In this document: positions 27,001-36,306 of the stretch, one piece after another
Position numbering within the stretch: position 1 is the stretch's first letter
How the letters are laid out: the number at the start of each line of letters is the position of its first letter
DNA from: Tolypothrix tenuis PCC 7101
Lineage (GTDB): Bacteria; Cyanobacteriota; Cyanobacteriia; Cyanobacteriales; Nostocaceae
Reading direction: 5' to 3'
NCBI RefSeq assembly: GCF_002368295.1
Contig: NZ_AP018248.1
Location: 1,522,477-1,586,476 of the forward strand
DNA length: 64,000 nucleotides
The notes under the pieces: model-generated
Seen by the model: only the letters and a program-made list of their open reading frames with translations
Database searches by the model: none
What the model was told of the DNA's origin: nothing
Position numbers and translations under genes: made by a program

Positions 27001-27702
27001 AATTTGTCTTGCCTAGAAATGACCCAGTGATTCCACTATTTCTTGACGAATAGTTGGTTGAAAAATAAGCAATTAGGAAGACTCAGGAAATTAATTTTTT
27101 CTGACAGCAGAACTTGCACCGCAAAATTAATGTACAATCCGCTATCTATGAGTGCAAATCAACGTTTAAGCACAGATAGGCTGTACATTACTTAATATTG
27201 TCTTCCGTTTGCATCCAGGAGTACGCCAATAATAGATATATTTCTATCTACTGAATATAAAGAAAAATCTAGGACGTTTGGTAGTAATTGATTGAGATAG
27301 ATATAAAAATTTAAACCTTATCTCTCTTCTAAGAAACAGAAATGTTTCTTTACATCCATTGGGAATGCGATCGCTTCCCTCAGACGCTTTTGTTACTACG
27401 AGGAAAGTATAATCAGGAAGAAAACCAAAAGCAGTAGGCTTTGTTGCATAAAAGAGAAAAAGAACAAACCAATCCGAAGTATGGAGATGTGTTAACCTGG
27501 CGCTAACGCATCCTACTATTGCCGTCCAAGTGTCCGTAATTGCTGTGAAATAAACTCAGCTGGTGCTAATATTGCGTCTTACACACAATTTGGCAGTCAA
27601 TGTTAGCTTTACAGAGAGTTTAATGGATCAAGCAGCAAACCGCACTATACATTTTGCTGCGATCGCTCAGATTTTGATACAGATGAGCTATAATATCTCA
27701 GA
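27001..27702. other. Intergenic region, no gene
   Basis: Unique AT-rich DNA with a fragment of a dispersed GCTAACGCATCC repeat near 27500. A GGCTTTGTTGCATA sequence near 27430 looks like one end of an IS5-type element, but no partner end or transposase is visible. Confidence 0.4.
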
Positions 27703-30642
27703 TTAAATTTGCAAATTTACACCAAGTATGCATAAGTGATCCTCTATGACTTCCTGACCTAAGTGCATTGGGTATGGCGAAATGATATTTCCCATAGACC
27801 AAGCAGGTGAGTATCTTAAATAGTGAGGAACACGACATAGTGCTTTTAAAGCTTCTTCTGGTTGAAAATCTGGGCGTACAAAGAACGGTACAATTTCCAC
27901 TAGCTGTTGATGTTTGAATGGAAAGTTAGCACCGAATTTATCCTCTTGATAACCGAGTTTATAAAGTTCGGGTATTGGCTTTTCATCTTGCGCCTTCTGT
28001 GTTTTTGGGAGTTTTCCCACAGAAAAGTAATGCAGTAGTTCTGGTACTGATTTATCGTAAAAACCGCTCAAATGTTGAAAATCTCGTGCTGGACAATCTT
28101 GGTTCCAAACCTGTCGATTGGTGATGTACTGTGGTGTTTCTTTATCAGTGCGAATCCGAATTACTGCTAGCAAGTTCTCTAGTTGGTTACTCTCACGGCT
28201 GTACTCGCAATTATGACCAGGAACATGGCGAAAGTCTAGAACGTTGCGTTTTGCCAGCAGGTACTCATTTTTCAACTGCAACCAGACTGAGCCATCATTA
28301 TCTTCACCACGTTCGTTACGCCACCCTTCGGCTTCAACTAAAACAATGCTTGGCCTGTCTAAATGTTTGGTTACTACCCGCGCAACAAACTGTACTAATT
28401 CTGTACCGCTCAACTTGATTTTACTTTGAATGCGTTTTGTATTTTCTTGGCGATCGCGGCGTGCTTCAGCAAAAATCTTTCCGACAGTGATCCCCGCCTG
28501 TGAGTAAGGAATCCAATCATCACTATCAGGAAGCATTACATCTACCGCACCCGTTGCACGCAAACGAACCGCAAGCACATAGTGAATATCACCTTGATAT
28601 TGGTTAGTTTTGCGACGACAAAAGGCAATTACATCTAGTTCTTGGGCAATTTCTTTGGGTATATTTGCTTGTTCATAGAGTTGAGAAGGTAGTCCGTATA
28701 GTACCCCAATTTGACGTAATGTCCCATCCAGTACAGCATTCATCACTCTTCCTTTTGTGGCTTTGCTGTAGGCTGGCGATTTGTCTTCATCGTCTTCTGT
28801 GTCACTTGATTTTGCTGTAACTGTCTGTATCATTTGGGAGCTAATTCCCTCTCTGACACAAGCTTCACGAATAGCTCCTTTGATATTTTGTTGCGGAAGA
28901 ACTCCCTTTGTTTTGATGCGGCTAATTTCGATAATCGCTAAACAGTGGGGATTAGTCTCAAAATTTATCTGTGGAATAGCGTTTTTTTGGAGAAAAATTC
29001 GCCATGCTTCTCGCTTTGCTTGATGCTGCTTACGTATTTGATCATCGAATTTCTTACGATCTTTAGGCAAAAATCCACCTGTATTAAGTGGCTGCAAAAG
29101 CGTCGCATCATCAATCAAAATTTTTGAAACTGTTATATCTTGTGGAAAATCTTCATTTTCATTGAGAAGAAATACATCACGTAATTGCTGGTAAACTACT
29201 TCACAAGTGTCTTGTTCTCGATAAATCAGAAAAATGTGCATTGCTTTACCCTGCAATGCTCGGTAAATAGCATCAGTAGCAATTTGTTGATAAGGTTGGC
29301 GTTTTTTGCGAGGTCTAGAAATAAATTCATAATCCCGCATTGCTAGTGGTGCTTTTATCCCAGATGGTGCTGGAATATCAGATTGCATAGGATTATCTGG
29401 GATTAAAACGCCGTTGAGTAGTTCTAATACCCGTGCAATAATATCGCCCCGTTCCAAAAAACTAAAGCCAGTTTTTATACTGTGTCCTCGTTTAGATTTA
29501 TCATGCTCGTACTTATATCCTTCAGCATGAACTATATAATATTCGTCCCTGTCACCCCAGTTATTTGAGTTATCTAAATTACCAAATACTGCGGGATTAT
29601 TCAGAATATTTTCTGGCTGTTCTAAAGCGCGTGCTTTAAATGCAGCAAGTAATTCTGGTAGTTGTAATCTCCACAAATTTTCTTCTTCTTTGCCATTGTT
29701 CTCAATAACAAGACGTACTAAAGTTGAATCCACCTCATAATCAGATAAACGTGCCTTATTCATACCCATGAGAACAGAGATATCACGTCCATAGTTAGCT
29801 TCTAAAAGTGGTTTATGGGGGTATCTTTGACAACTCAAATATAAGAAAATCCACGGTTCTAGATTGCCATTATCATTGAATCTTCCTGCTTGTGTTTCAA
29901 CATTAAAGTCTAGACGGTAAGCAAAATAACCTTCTTTTTCCTTACCATAATCATCTGTATAATTCGCCTTAAACGGCTTACTAATTAAGTAAAGTCCTAC
30001 TCTACCCGAACCGCCTCCCTGTACTTTGCGCCATTGAATTTCATGTTGTCTTTTTTTAGAGTTAATGATGCACTTTTGACCATGCAACATGGTTGCTAAA
30101 AGACTGGGAATGGCTTGAAATCCCAATCCTCTCTCTGCGTTGATATCACGCACAAGTGTTTCCGGTTTAATCCTTTGCCAGTCCCAATCAGGTGGTATGA
30201 TAGCCATTCTTTCGAGAAAGCGATCGCACACGCTATTCACTTCATTTTTTGAACCATACTGTTTCGTCCACTCCTGCGCCCAAATTCTCACTAATTCATG
30301 TATCTGCTGTGGTGTGGGAGTTTTCAATGGGTTCTCAGGTGTTCCTACAGCTAATGCTTGATATAAAGGAAGCTTGGTTTCCTCGTCAGAACCAACATAC
30401 TCAAAGCCATATGTCAGCGTAGATGCACAAGCAAGCAAAGCATTATTTAACTGTCGATATGGTGGTGTAACCTCCCTGTTTTTACCACGATACAGGGTTG
30501 GTTTGATATCGTGGCAAAAGTCTCTTACTATCTGGACAAAAGGAAATGACAACACAGCAATCTCTAGGTTGGCAAAGGCATTTTTTACCAAACTCATCCG
30601 TGCAGGTAACAGAATATTTTCTGGTGTAATTTTGCTCGTCAT
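27703..30642 (-). CDS. pPIWI-RE family protein (prokaryotic PIWI-like, RNase H fold)
   Basis: 979 residues. I recognise the layout of the pPIWI-RE family described by comparative genomics: an N-terminal X-type module (DUF3962-like), a MID-like region, and a C-terminal RNase H-like domain. The segment AVIRIRTDKETPQY (826-839) fits the Arg/Glu pair that gives the family its name, and the region around VARVVTKHLDRPSIVLVEAEGWRN (about 750) is the preceding RNase H strand. The gene overlaps or abuts the end of the DinG-like helicase (stop at 30648, start at 30642), the standard partner of pPIWI-RE. The family is proposed to act in conflict with invading DNA or its transcripts. The REase-fold nuclease often found in such operons is not seen here. 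The family call is from recalled motifs, not a search. Confidence 0.82.
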   Translation of the reverse strand: MTSKITPENILLPARMSLVKNAFANLEIAVLSFPFVQIVRDFCHDIKPTLYRGKNREVTPPYRQLNNALLACASTLTYGFEYVGSDEETKLPLYQALAVGTPENPLKTPTPQQIHELVRIWAQEWTKQYGSKNEVNSVCDRFLERMAIIPPDWDWQRIKPETLVRDINAERGLGFQAIPSLLATMLHGQKCIINSKKRQHEIQWRKVQGGGSGRVGLYLISKPFKANYTDDYGKEKEGYFAYRLDFNVETQAGRFNDNGNLEPWIFLYLSCQRYPHKPLLEANYGRDISVLMGMNKARLSDYEVDSTLVRLVIENNGKEEENLWRLQLPELLAAFKARALEQPENILNNPAVFGNLDNSNNWGDRDEYYIVHAEGYKYEHDKSKRGHSIKTGFSFLERGDIIARVLELLNGVLIPDNPMQSDIPAPSGIKAPLAMRDYEFISRPRKKRQPYQQIATDAIYRALQGKAMHIFLIYREQDTCEVVYQQLRDVFLLNENEDFPQDITVSKILIDDATLLQPLNTGGFLPKDRKKFDDQIRKQHQAKREAWRIFLQKNAIPQINFETNPHCLAIIEISRIKTKGVLPQQNIKGAIREACVREGISSQMIQTVTAKSSDTEDDEDKSPAYSKATKGRVMNAVLDGTLRQIGVLYGLPSQLYEQANIPKEIAQELDVIAFCRRKTNQYQGDIHYVLAVRLRATGAVDVMLPDSDDWIPYSQAGITVGKIFAEARRDRQENTKRIQSKIKLSGTELVQFVARVVTKHLDRPSIVLVEAEGWRNERGEDNDGSVWLQLKNEYLLAKRNVLDFRHVPGHNCEYSRESNQLENLLAVIRIRTDKETPQYITNRQVWNQDCPARDFQHLSGFYDKSVPELLHYFSVGKLPKTQKAQDEKPIPELYKLGYQEDKFGANFPFKHQQLVEIVPFFVRPDFQPEEALKALCRVPHYLRYSPAWSMGNIISPYPMHLGQEVIEDHLCILGVNLQI

Positions 30643-30647
30643 ACTCT

Positions 30648-32168
30648 TTATCTATCTCTTGCATCTATTTCCCAGTTGAAGCCATCAATATCAACCAAAG
30701 CATCTGCTATTGATTGGTATAAAGCTTTACTTATCGCATCTTCTTCAACATAATCACAAAGCAAATCAATGATTGCGGCTAGCAAGCTAGTACGTGGTGT
30801 ATCGGGCTGTTGTTCTTTGGCATAGTTTGGCCCCCAAGCAGCATCAACAAAGTAAGCGTGAAAGGGAACACCTCCGCGCAAAAGACGACCTACAGCTTGA
30901 ACGATTACGCCAGCCGTAGTCGCGGCTAAATCTTGACGGGGAAAGGCGCGTAATTCTTCATTTTTATACAGTGTTTTGTAGTAAGAACGATGTTCTACCG
31001 ATCGCCAGTAACGTGCAGCTAATTGGCGCACAGCTTCCGCACGACCTAAAATTCCGTCTTTTTCCCAAGCTATGAAATTCGCATCTTCTACCCAATCCAA
31101 AGCACGACGGTTAATTTCTTGAGCGATCGCTTGAGTATCATGGGGATGAGGATAGGGACGGGTGAGAAAGTAAACCGCACCGAAAGCCGCTTTACCATTA
31201 GCATTCAAAATGTTGAATCCGCGCCCTATAGCACTTATCGGTGCAGCCAGGATTTTACCGCCAGTCAGTGCGAAAGTTTCGATATCAGCACGGTTGAGCG
31301 CACCAACTTCCATCCTTGAGAGATAGTTGATGTCATCCTCATTCAAAGTTTCTGTGCGATCGCGCTGCAAATGGTAGACTTGCTCGCGCATACCCCACCA
31401 ACATTGACGAATTTCCTCTGCTACCCATCGCGCCTGATCGTAGGAGTTGACGAGTAATAGTATGCGTTCCCTATCCTGCCAAAAATCTGGATTGCTCTGG
31501 CCAAGCTGTTTCAATTCCTCAAGTTCCTGTCCTAAATCGCCACTACCGTTGTTACCAACTAATGCTTGTGCCATCTCTTTAAACATTCCCATCTTTTGGC
31601 GTTCTGGTGTCCCAGAAATACGGATAGGTTCATCTTTGTGGTTCGATTGGGGTAGAAACTTGAAGCGACTTTGAGCGATCGCTTCTGTTGCACTCACCTC
31701 GGGCATTAAAATACCTTGGGGATTGCCAACATGAAACTGTGTAGAATCTTGTAGATAAGATGTTCCTGATAGTGCCAAGACGTTAGGGCCGCGTTGACCA
31801 TCCAAGTCTGTCAGCAAGCGATGAAAGTTCAAAACATAGTAACGACCAATGTTGGTATAGGCAAATATAGATAAAGCATTTTCGCTGCTATTCTCAGATT
31901 GGTTGTGATTGTCATCCTTGCGGGAATAGTAAGTACCAAACTGCCGTCCTGTTGGCGGTAAGGGTAAAATATTTAACATTGCTGTCGGCATCCGACGATG
32001 TGGTGGCTCGTCATCTAAAGTGGGTGGTCGATGATGCCATTCATAAAAAACAATGCGCGTGTGCCGATCTAAAAGGGTGATGGTCAAGGCAAACTGTAAA
32101 CGATAAGCTAGGGTTTCGAGGGTATCTACCGGATCTGATTCTTCCTCCTGTTTTGGGGAAAAAATCAA
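30648..32168 (-). CDS. DinG-like helicase of the pPIWI-RE system, C-terminal part (separate frame)
   Basis: 506 residues in its own frame. It carries the second helicase domain: the nuclease-helicase-like segment LVNSYDQARWVAEEIRQCWW, GRGFNILN, and motif VI in VQAVGRLLRGGVPFH. It begins at a TTG directly after a stop codon in its frame and without its own ribosome site, while the upstream ORF runs 128 bases further in another frame. Reading across a run of T6-C4-A4 (plus-strand 32151-32164) with one base removed gives a continuous DFFPKQEEESDPVD sequence. So this is the second half of a single helicase split by a one-base insertion, a sequencing error in homopolymers, or a programmed shift. 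Confidence 0.82.
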   Translation of the reverse strand: MIFSPKQEEESDPVDTLETLAYRLQFALTITLLDRHTRIVFYEWHHRPPTLDDEPPHRRMPTAMLNILPLPPTGRQFGTYYSRKDDNHNQSENSSENALSIFAYTNIGRYYVLNFHRLLTDLDGQRGPNVLALSGTSYLQDSTQFHVGNPQGILMPEVSATEAIAQSRFKFLPQSNHKDEPIRISGTPERQKMGMFKEMAQALVGNNGSGDLGQELEELKQLGQSNPDFWQDRERILLLVNSYDQARWVAEEIRQCWWGMREQVYHLQRDRTETLNEDDINYLSRMEVGALNRADIETFALTGGKILAAPISAIGRGFNILNANGKAAFGAVYFLTRPYPHPHDTQAIAQEINRRALDWVEDANFIAWEKDGILGRAEAVRQLAARYWRSVEHRSYYKTLYKNEELRAFPRQDLAATTAGVIVQAVGRLLRGGVPFHAYFVDAAWGPNYAKEQQPDTPRTSLLAAIIDLLCDYVEEDAISKALYQSIADALVDIDGFNWEIDARDR

Positions 32169-34026
32169 CTATCCAGGCTTTGCAAGCACGATAAATATTA
32201 TCGTCGGTAGCACTTTCGCCAATACTATTAATCTGTTGAATCAACAGTGCTAGTCTCTGAACTTTAGAATTTGGTCGAGGTTGCCCAAGTAAAGGGTCAT
32301 CATCAAGTAATGCGTCAAAATATCGCATTATCTGCTGTACACGTCGATTATTAGCTTTAATTTCTTGCTCAGTAACATCAGGATGATCTAACTCTTCAAG
32401 TCCAGCTAGGCGACGGGAAAATTTATACAGGAGAGAATTAGGTGTAAAGTAGCCACGTTCTATCCATTTACGTAAAAACTCGTGACCTAAATGCTTATCT
32501 AATAGGGTTAAAGTTGCTGTAACTACACTTTGTACATGACGTTCTGCGGTTGTCCATCGCTGCATCAATGGTGGGGTGACACGGTTGAATCTCATGTAAT
32601 CTTCAGTTTGTACCCCAATGTCATCAAAAACACCACCATTGGTCAGTAAAACTTCTTCAGCATATACGTCATCAAACCACTTAATAACTGTGTCTACTTC
32701 ATCAAACACAACAATATCGGAATGTAGATAAACGAGTTCCCCTATTTTGATCGGACGTAATTCTAGATGACGCGGTAAACCAGCCATTGCCATTGCACCT
32801 GGAGTTGTAATCCAAACACGGGCATTTGGCATATCACGATAGACCTGTTGTGATGGGCAAGCGGCAAAAAACGGACACAAGTGAGAGACACTAGGGTAAT
32901 TGTTTTGTTTTTTACGCTTGCTTTCGCTTTCTGGTGCTTCTTTCAAAGAGTGACATGGCTCTGTTCCAGGTATGAGTGGCTTACCATGCAAACGGTCGAA
33001 GATATCGCTAGCTTGTAGTAGTCCTTGCAAAGCACAAGCCGTTCCCAAAAAGCGATCGCCCCAATGTGGTTGTCCGCGTTGCCAGTGTTCCTGAAAGTCT
33101 TTTGAGGCATAGAAGCTTTTCAGAGTGCGTCCTAATAAAGGTACTGCAACAGGCTCATCGTTTTCGGGATCGTCACAGAACCACCAATTAATTTGATTTG
33201 CTAACCGAATTGCTGATTGTACGTCACTGACAACTAAGGTGATGCGGCGATCGCTATGATTTCGTAATACATCAACAGCAAGCAAAGTTGACAGGGTAGA
33301 CTTCCCAGAAGCAACCTGTCCTGCAATATGTACAAAACCATCCAAATCTAGTGGTTCTGTATTGCGATCGCTCACCGTCCCGTCTTCCTGAATTTTATGA
33401 AAGTTGATTTTACGAAAGCGGCTTACCCAGTGTCCTTTTTGGGTTTCATGCCAACCATATCGGCGTGCTAATAACTTTTCACGGACATCAAGGAACTCTG
33501 CATCTGATTCTAAATCTGAAATTCGCACTGAAAAAGGGTTGCGATCGCAGCACCAATAAGATTCATTTTCTTTACAGTCTTCGTAAAGTTCGCCAACATC
33601 ATTAATAGATATGTAACGTGTCTTAGAAAACGTCTTGCGTAGGGTCTCTAAAGTAGTATAAGGATTCTCAATTAAGAATCGCCGCAGCAAAACATATTCT
33701 TGCACAGCGCGTTCAGCATCCGTTTCATTGGCTTCTTGCAGTCTCTCCAACAACCTCTGAAACAGGAAGTTCTCCAGCGCAATTTGCTGTATTTTCACAG
33801 AAGCAAACTCAGGCAGTTGTCCTCGTTTTATCAACTGTTCGTAGAAATACTGACTTGCTTCTTCACTTAGGGCTTTATCGTATATGAAGCCATATTCTGA
33901 GTCAAACTCTTTCGGTATTGATAAGGGATACCATGTTTGCAAGGGTTTTTCTAAAAGACTAAAAAGACCTTCTAAAGTACGTGGATAAGGAATACCTGTC
34001 ATCTTTAATGCCAGTATTGCAGGCAC
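32041..34026 (-). CDS. DinG-like helicase of the pPIWI-RE system, N-terminal part
   Basis: 661 residues as read from the GTG at 34026. Walker A in AGQVASGKSTLSTLLA, Walker B in IVVFDEVDTV, and several cysteines between them (CALQGLL, CHSL, LCPFFAACPSQ) in the place of the Fe-S cluster of DinG/XPD helicases. The last 40 residues are out-of-frame read-through past the disruption at 32151-32164. The GTG has no ribosome site. In the neighbouring frame a TTG at 34141 has AAGGAAGG at ideal spacing and encodes about 40 residues ending YPDFLQRAC; dropping one base near 34011-34024 joins them to ILALKMTGIPYPRT. The intact gene would therefore be 30648-34141 with two one-base disruptions. Confidence 0.82.
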   Translation of the reverse strand: MPAILALKMTGIPYPRTLEGLFSLLEKPLQTWYPLSIPKEFDSEYGFIYDKALSEEASQYFYEQLIKRGQLPEFASVKIQQIALENFLFQRLLERLQEANETDAERAVQEYVLLRRFLIENPYTTLETLRKTFSKTRYISINDVGELYEDCKENESYWCCDRNPFSVRISDLESDAEFLDVREKLLARRYGWHETQKGHWVSRFRKINFHKIQEDGTVSDRNTEPLDLDGFVHIAGQVASGKSTLSTLLAVDVLRNHSDRRITLVVSDVQSAIRLANQINWWFCDDPENDEPVAVPLLGRTLKSFYASKDFQEHWQRGQPHWGDRFLGTACALQGLLQASDIFDRLHGKPLIPGTEPCHSLKEAPESESKRKKQNNYPSVSHLCPFFAACPSQQVYRDMPNARVWITTPGAMAMAGLPRHLELRPIKIGELVYLHSDIVVFDEVDTVIKWFDDVYAEEVLLTNGGVFDDIGVQTEDYMRFNRVTPPLMQRWTTAERHVQSVVTATLTLLDKHLGHEFLRKWIERGYFTPNSLLYKFSRRLAGLEELDHPDVTEQEIKANNRRVQQIMRYFDALLDDDPLLGQPRPNSKVQRLALLIQQINSIGESATDDNIYRACKAWIVDFFPKTGGRIRSGRYPRNPSLSFTVCLDHHPFRSAHAHCFL

Positions 34027-34147
34027 GCTGTAAAAAATCAGGGTACGGGTATTTAGGGATTTGATATTGAGTATCTAGATGGAAAAACTCTACTAAACCA
34101 ACAATCAGGAAATCAAATATGATAATTTCGCTGTTATCCAAGCAGTA

Positions 34148-34155
34148 CCTTCCTT
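34148..34155 (-). promoter_or_regulatory. Ribosome binding site for an extended helicase start
   Basis: AAGGAAGG on the minus strand, six bases before a TTG at 34141. It supports a helicase N-terminus upstream of the GTG at 34026. Confidence 0.6.
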
Positions 34156-34225
34156 GTATAAAATAAACTTTGGAGCTTATAGTATGGTAAACTAAGCAAC
34201 TTATTTTTCAACAAAACACTCTTGC

Positions 34226-34278
34226 TTTTGTACAAAATATGCTACTGTTTGTATAATCAACTATTAAGTTTGTACAAA
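34226..34278. promoter_or_regulatory. Three operator-like palindromes at exact 21-bp spacing
   Basis: TTTTGTACAAAA (34226-34237), TTTGTATAAT (34248-34257) and TTTGTACAAA (34269-34278) have centres at 34231.5, 34252.5 and 34273.5. Two perfect palindromes flank a degenerate one, each two helical turns apart, on one DNA face. The last one touches the ATG of the GIY-YIG gene. A fourth similar site, CTTGTATAAA, is centred at 34157.5 beside the helicase ribosome site. This looks like a cooperative repressor site in the divergent promoter of the defence island; the regulator is not identified. Confidence 0.55.
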
Positions 34279-34692
34279 ATGAGGGGCGCAGCACATCATA
34301 ATACTGAAGTAAATGAAAAATTTATTGCTGATCTGTTACGAGCACGCGCTCGTCTGATCTCAAATCCTCCTGCAATCAAGCTTGAGAAAACAATCCCCTA
34401 TCGCCAAGGATTTGCGCTTACTGTCCCCAATACTTCAGGGATTTATCTATTTCATGATTTGCGTGGAGTCTTTTACGTTGGTCAGTCATGTGATCTGCGG
34501 CGGCGCTTCGATGAACACTTTTGGGAAAAGGATAATCCTCTTTTAGCTAGAGCACTTAACAATTTTGTTGGCGAAGTTTACTTTAGCTTTGTCAAAGTAA
34601 ATGCTTTAGAGATGAATTCATCTGAACGTCAGCTAATTCACGACTTTTATCCCCTTTGCAATCGTATCTTGTATCTTTCCAGCAATAACTAA
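34279..34692 (+). CDS. GIY-YIG nuclease domain protein
   Basis: 137 residues from the ATG at 34279; a TTG at 34222 would add 19 residues, but these overlap the palindromic operator sites. The GIY-YIG core is clear: GIYLFHDLRGVFYVGQSCDLRRRFDEH holds the two tyrosines and the arginine, and SSERQLIHDFYPLCNR holds the metal-binding Glu and the Asn. All catalytic positions are present, so it should be an active small nuclease or a DNA-nicking partner. It is followed 13 bases later by the DGQHR gene, with which it forms an operon divergent from the pPIWI-RE genes. Confidence 0.82.
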   Translation: MRGAAHHNTEVNEKFIADLLRARARLISNPPAIKLEKTIPYRQGFALTVPNTSGIYLFHDLRGVFYVGQSCDLRRRFDEHFWEKDNPLLARALNNFVGEVYFSFVKVNALEMNSSERQLIHDFYPLCNRILYLSSNN

Positions 34693-34705
34693 ACAGAGAG
34701 AATCT

Positions 34706-36022
34706 ATGGCAAATGTAATTCCTGCTATTGAAGCCAGAATGGGTAGTATTACTTACTATGAAGCTATTATGTCAGCCCGTGCCTTGGTCAGTTCAGTTCG
34801 TCCAGCGAACGAGTCAGATGAATGGGCAATGTGGGGAATAGAAGAACGGATGCAGCGCGAGGTTGATGAAAAGCGCATTCGTGAAGAAATCGTTCCTTAT
34901 CTTGCTAAATCTCCTGATCGGTTTTTTGGATCTATCATTGTGCTTGTCTATAAACCGGAGGTCTTTTCTTTTGAGCCAGTAGGGACTCTTGGCAAGCTGC
35001 CTGCTGCATACAGCAGTGTGGCAAGAAACATGGGTTTCCTTACATTGGAAGGTGGAGAGTTGATTATATTAGATGGACAGCACCGTACAGTTGCGCTACG
35101 CGATATTATTAACAGCAAAGAAAAACCAGAAGGAGAGTTTATCTCAGAAGTTCCGAGCGACGAGGTGTGCGTCATTTTTCTTACGCATGAGAGTAATGAA
35201 AAGACTCGTCGAATCTTCAACAAAGTCAACCGCTATGCTAAACCGACGAGCCGTGCTGACAATATTATTACCTCCGAGGATGATGGCTACGCGATCATTG
35301 GGCGACGATTAATGAGGAAGGGAGCACCTTTAGGAGGGGAGTATTCAGATGATAAGAGCGGACGCGAACTGATTGTAGATTGGAAGAACAACACTATCAC
35401 AGGACGGAGCAAGAAATTAACAACAGTAAGCGTGCTTTATGAGACAGCACGGGACATCTTAGCCTATGAGGGTATTCGAGACTTTGATGAGAAAACGAGA
35501 GTTCGCAGACCTTCTGAAGATGAGTTAGATGAAGCTTATGCACATGTAGCAAATTGGTGGGAAGACATTTTGGCAGAGATCAAACCATACAAAGAAGTTA
35601 TTGATGAACTTTCTAAGGGTCAATCGCCTTCTTGTGCAGATAAAAGAGACGACGAATACCAATATTCCCTACTCTTTAAGCCTGCTGGACAAATTGCTTT
35701 AGTTAAGGGCCTTATCTGTGCAGTGGAGCGTGGTTTAAACCGCAAGGAAGCTCTGCGACGGGTAAACAAGGTTGATTGGCGTACCACTTCTGATATTTGG
35801 ACTGGCACTATTGTTACTGCTAGTGGGCGTATGAGTACCGGTAAGCAGTCTTACGACTTGGCAGCAGAACTGATCGCGTATTTGATAGGAGCGGAATATA
35901 TAAAAGATGAAGATATAGAAATTCTGAAAGAGCGGTATAACAAGGCTCGTGGATACGACTACAAAAATCAGAAGCCGGAAACAAACCCAGAGGAATTACC
36001 ACAACCGGTGTCCTCACGATAA
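34706..36022 (+). CDS. DGQHR-domain protein (DndB-like)
   Basis: 438 residues. The signature DGQHR sits in IILDGQHRTVALRDI (about residue 120). The FNKVNRYAKPTSRADN block that follows is typical of the DGQHR/DndB superfamily, related to ParB-like CTPase folds. In phosphorothioate (Dnd) systems, DndB controls the modification genes, but no dndA/C/D/E genes lie near, so this is a solitary member. It ends with a Pro/Glu-rich tail. With the GIY-YIG gene it forms a two-gene unit facing the pPIWI-RE/helicase genes. Role here: inferred DNA-end or sequence recognition partner, or regulator, of the island. Confidence 0.82.
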   Translation: MANVIPAIEARMGSITYYEAIMSARALVSSVRPANESDEWAMWGIEERMQREVDEKRIREEIVPYLAKSPDRFFGSIIVLVYKPEVFSFEPVGTLGKLPAAYSSVARNMGFLTLEGGELIILDGQHRTVALRDIINSKEKPEGEFISEVPSDEVCVIFLTHESNEKTRRIFNKVNRYAKPTSRADNIITSEDDGYAIIGRRLMRKGAPLGGEYSDDKSGRELIVDWKNNTITGRSKKLTTVSVLYETARDILAYEGIRDFDEKTRVRRPSEDELDEAYAHVANWWEDILAEIKPYKEVIDELSKGQSPSCADKRDDEYQYSLLFKPAGQIALVKGLICAVERGLNRKEALRRVNKVDWRTTSDIWTGTIVTASGRMSTGKQSYDLAAELIAYLIGAEYIKDEDIEILKERYNKARGYDYKNQKPETNPEELPQPVSSR

Positions 36023-36155
36023 CTGGCGGAGGACTTACACAAAAAATAACGAACGTAGAGGTAATTGGTGAATTATCTCTATCCAAGAAGGCTTTTGGTC
36101 TCATCCTGCGTAAGTCCTGTTGCTAATACCATTGCCTTGTACCTTTAACTATAAA

Positions 36156-36216
36156 AATAACCTCTGAGAGTTATAGCACCTTTACTTGGTACAATAGTAC
36201 TCCATCAGAGGTTATT
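36156..36216. terminator. 12-bp perfect inverted repeat between convergent genes
   Basis: AATAACCTCTGA (36156-36167) and TCAGAGGTTATT (36205-36216) are perfect inverted repeats around a 37-base loop. It lies between the 3' ends of the DGQHR gene and glmS, so bidirectional termination or a structured 3' end is plausible. Confidence 0.5.
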
Positions 36217-36265
36217 GTTGAATCGTTTTATTAATTGTTGAATCGAATTATTTATTGTTCAACTT
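36214..36265. repeat. Three direct repeats with 20-bp period
   Basis: ATTGTTGAATCG at 36214 and 36234, and ATTGTTCAAC at 36254, are exactly 20 bases apart, within the glmS 3' flank. Confidence 0.55.
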
Positions 36266-36306
36266 TATTATGTTTCGACAACAACAACTATATATCTAAC
36301 TTGCGA

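Noticed and set aside
27420..27440. GGCTTTGTTGCATA resembling the end of an IS5-type element
   Set aside because: No second inverted end, no transposase remnant and no target duplication could be found nearby.
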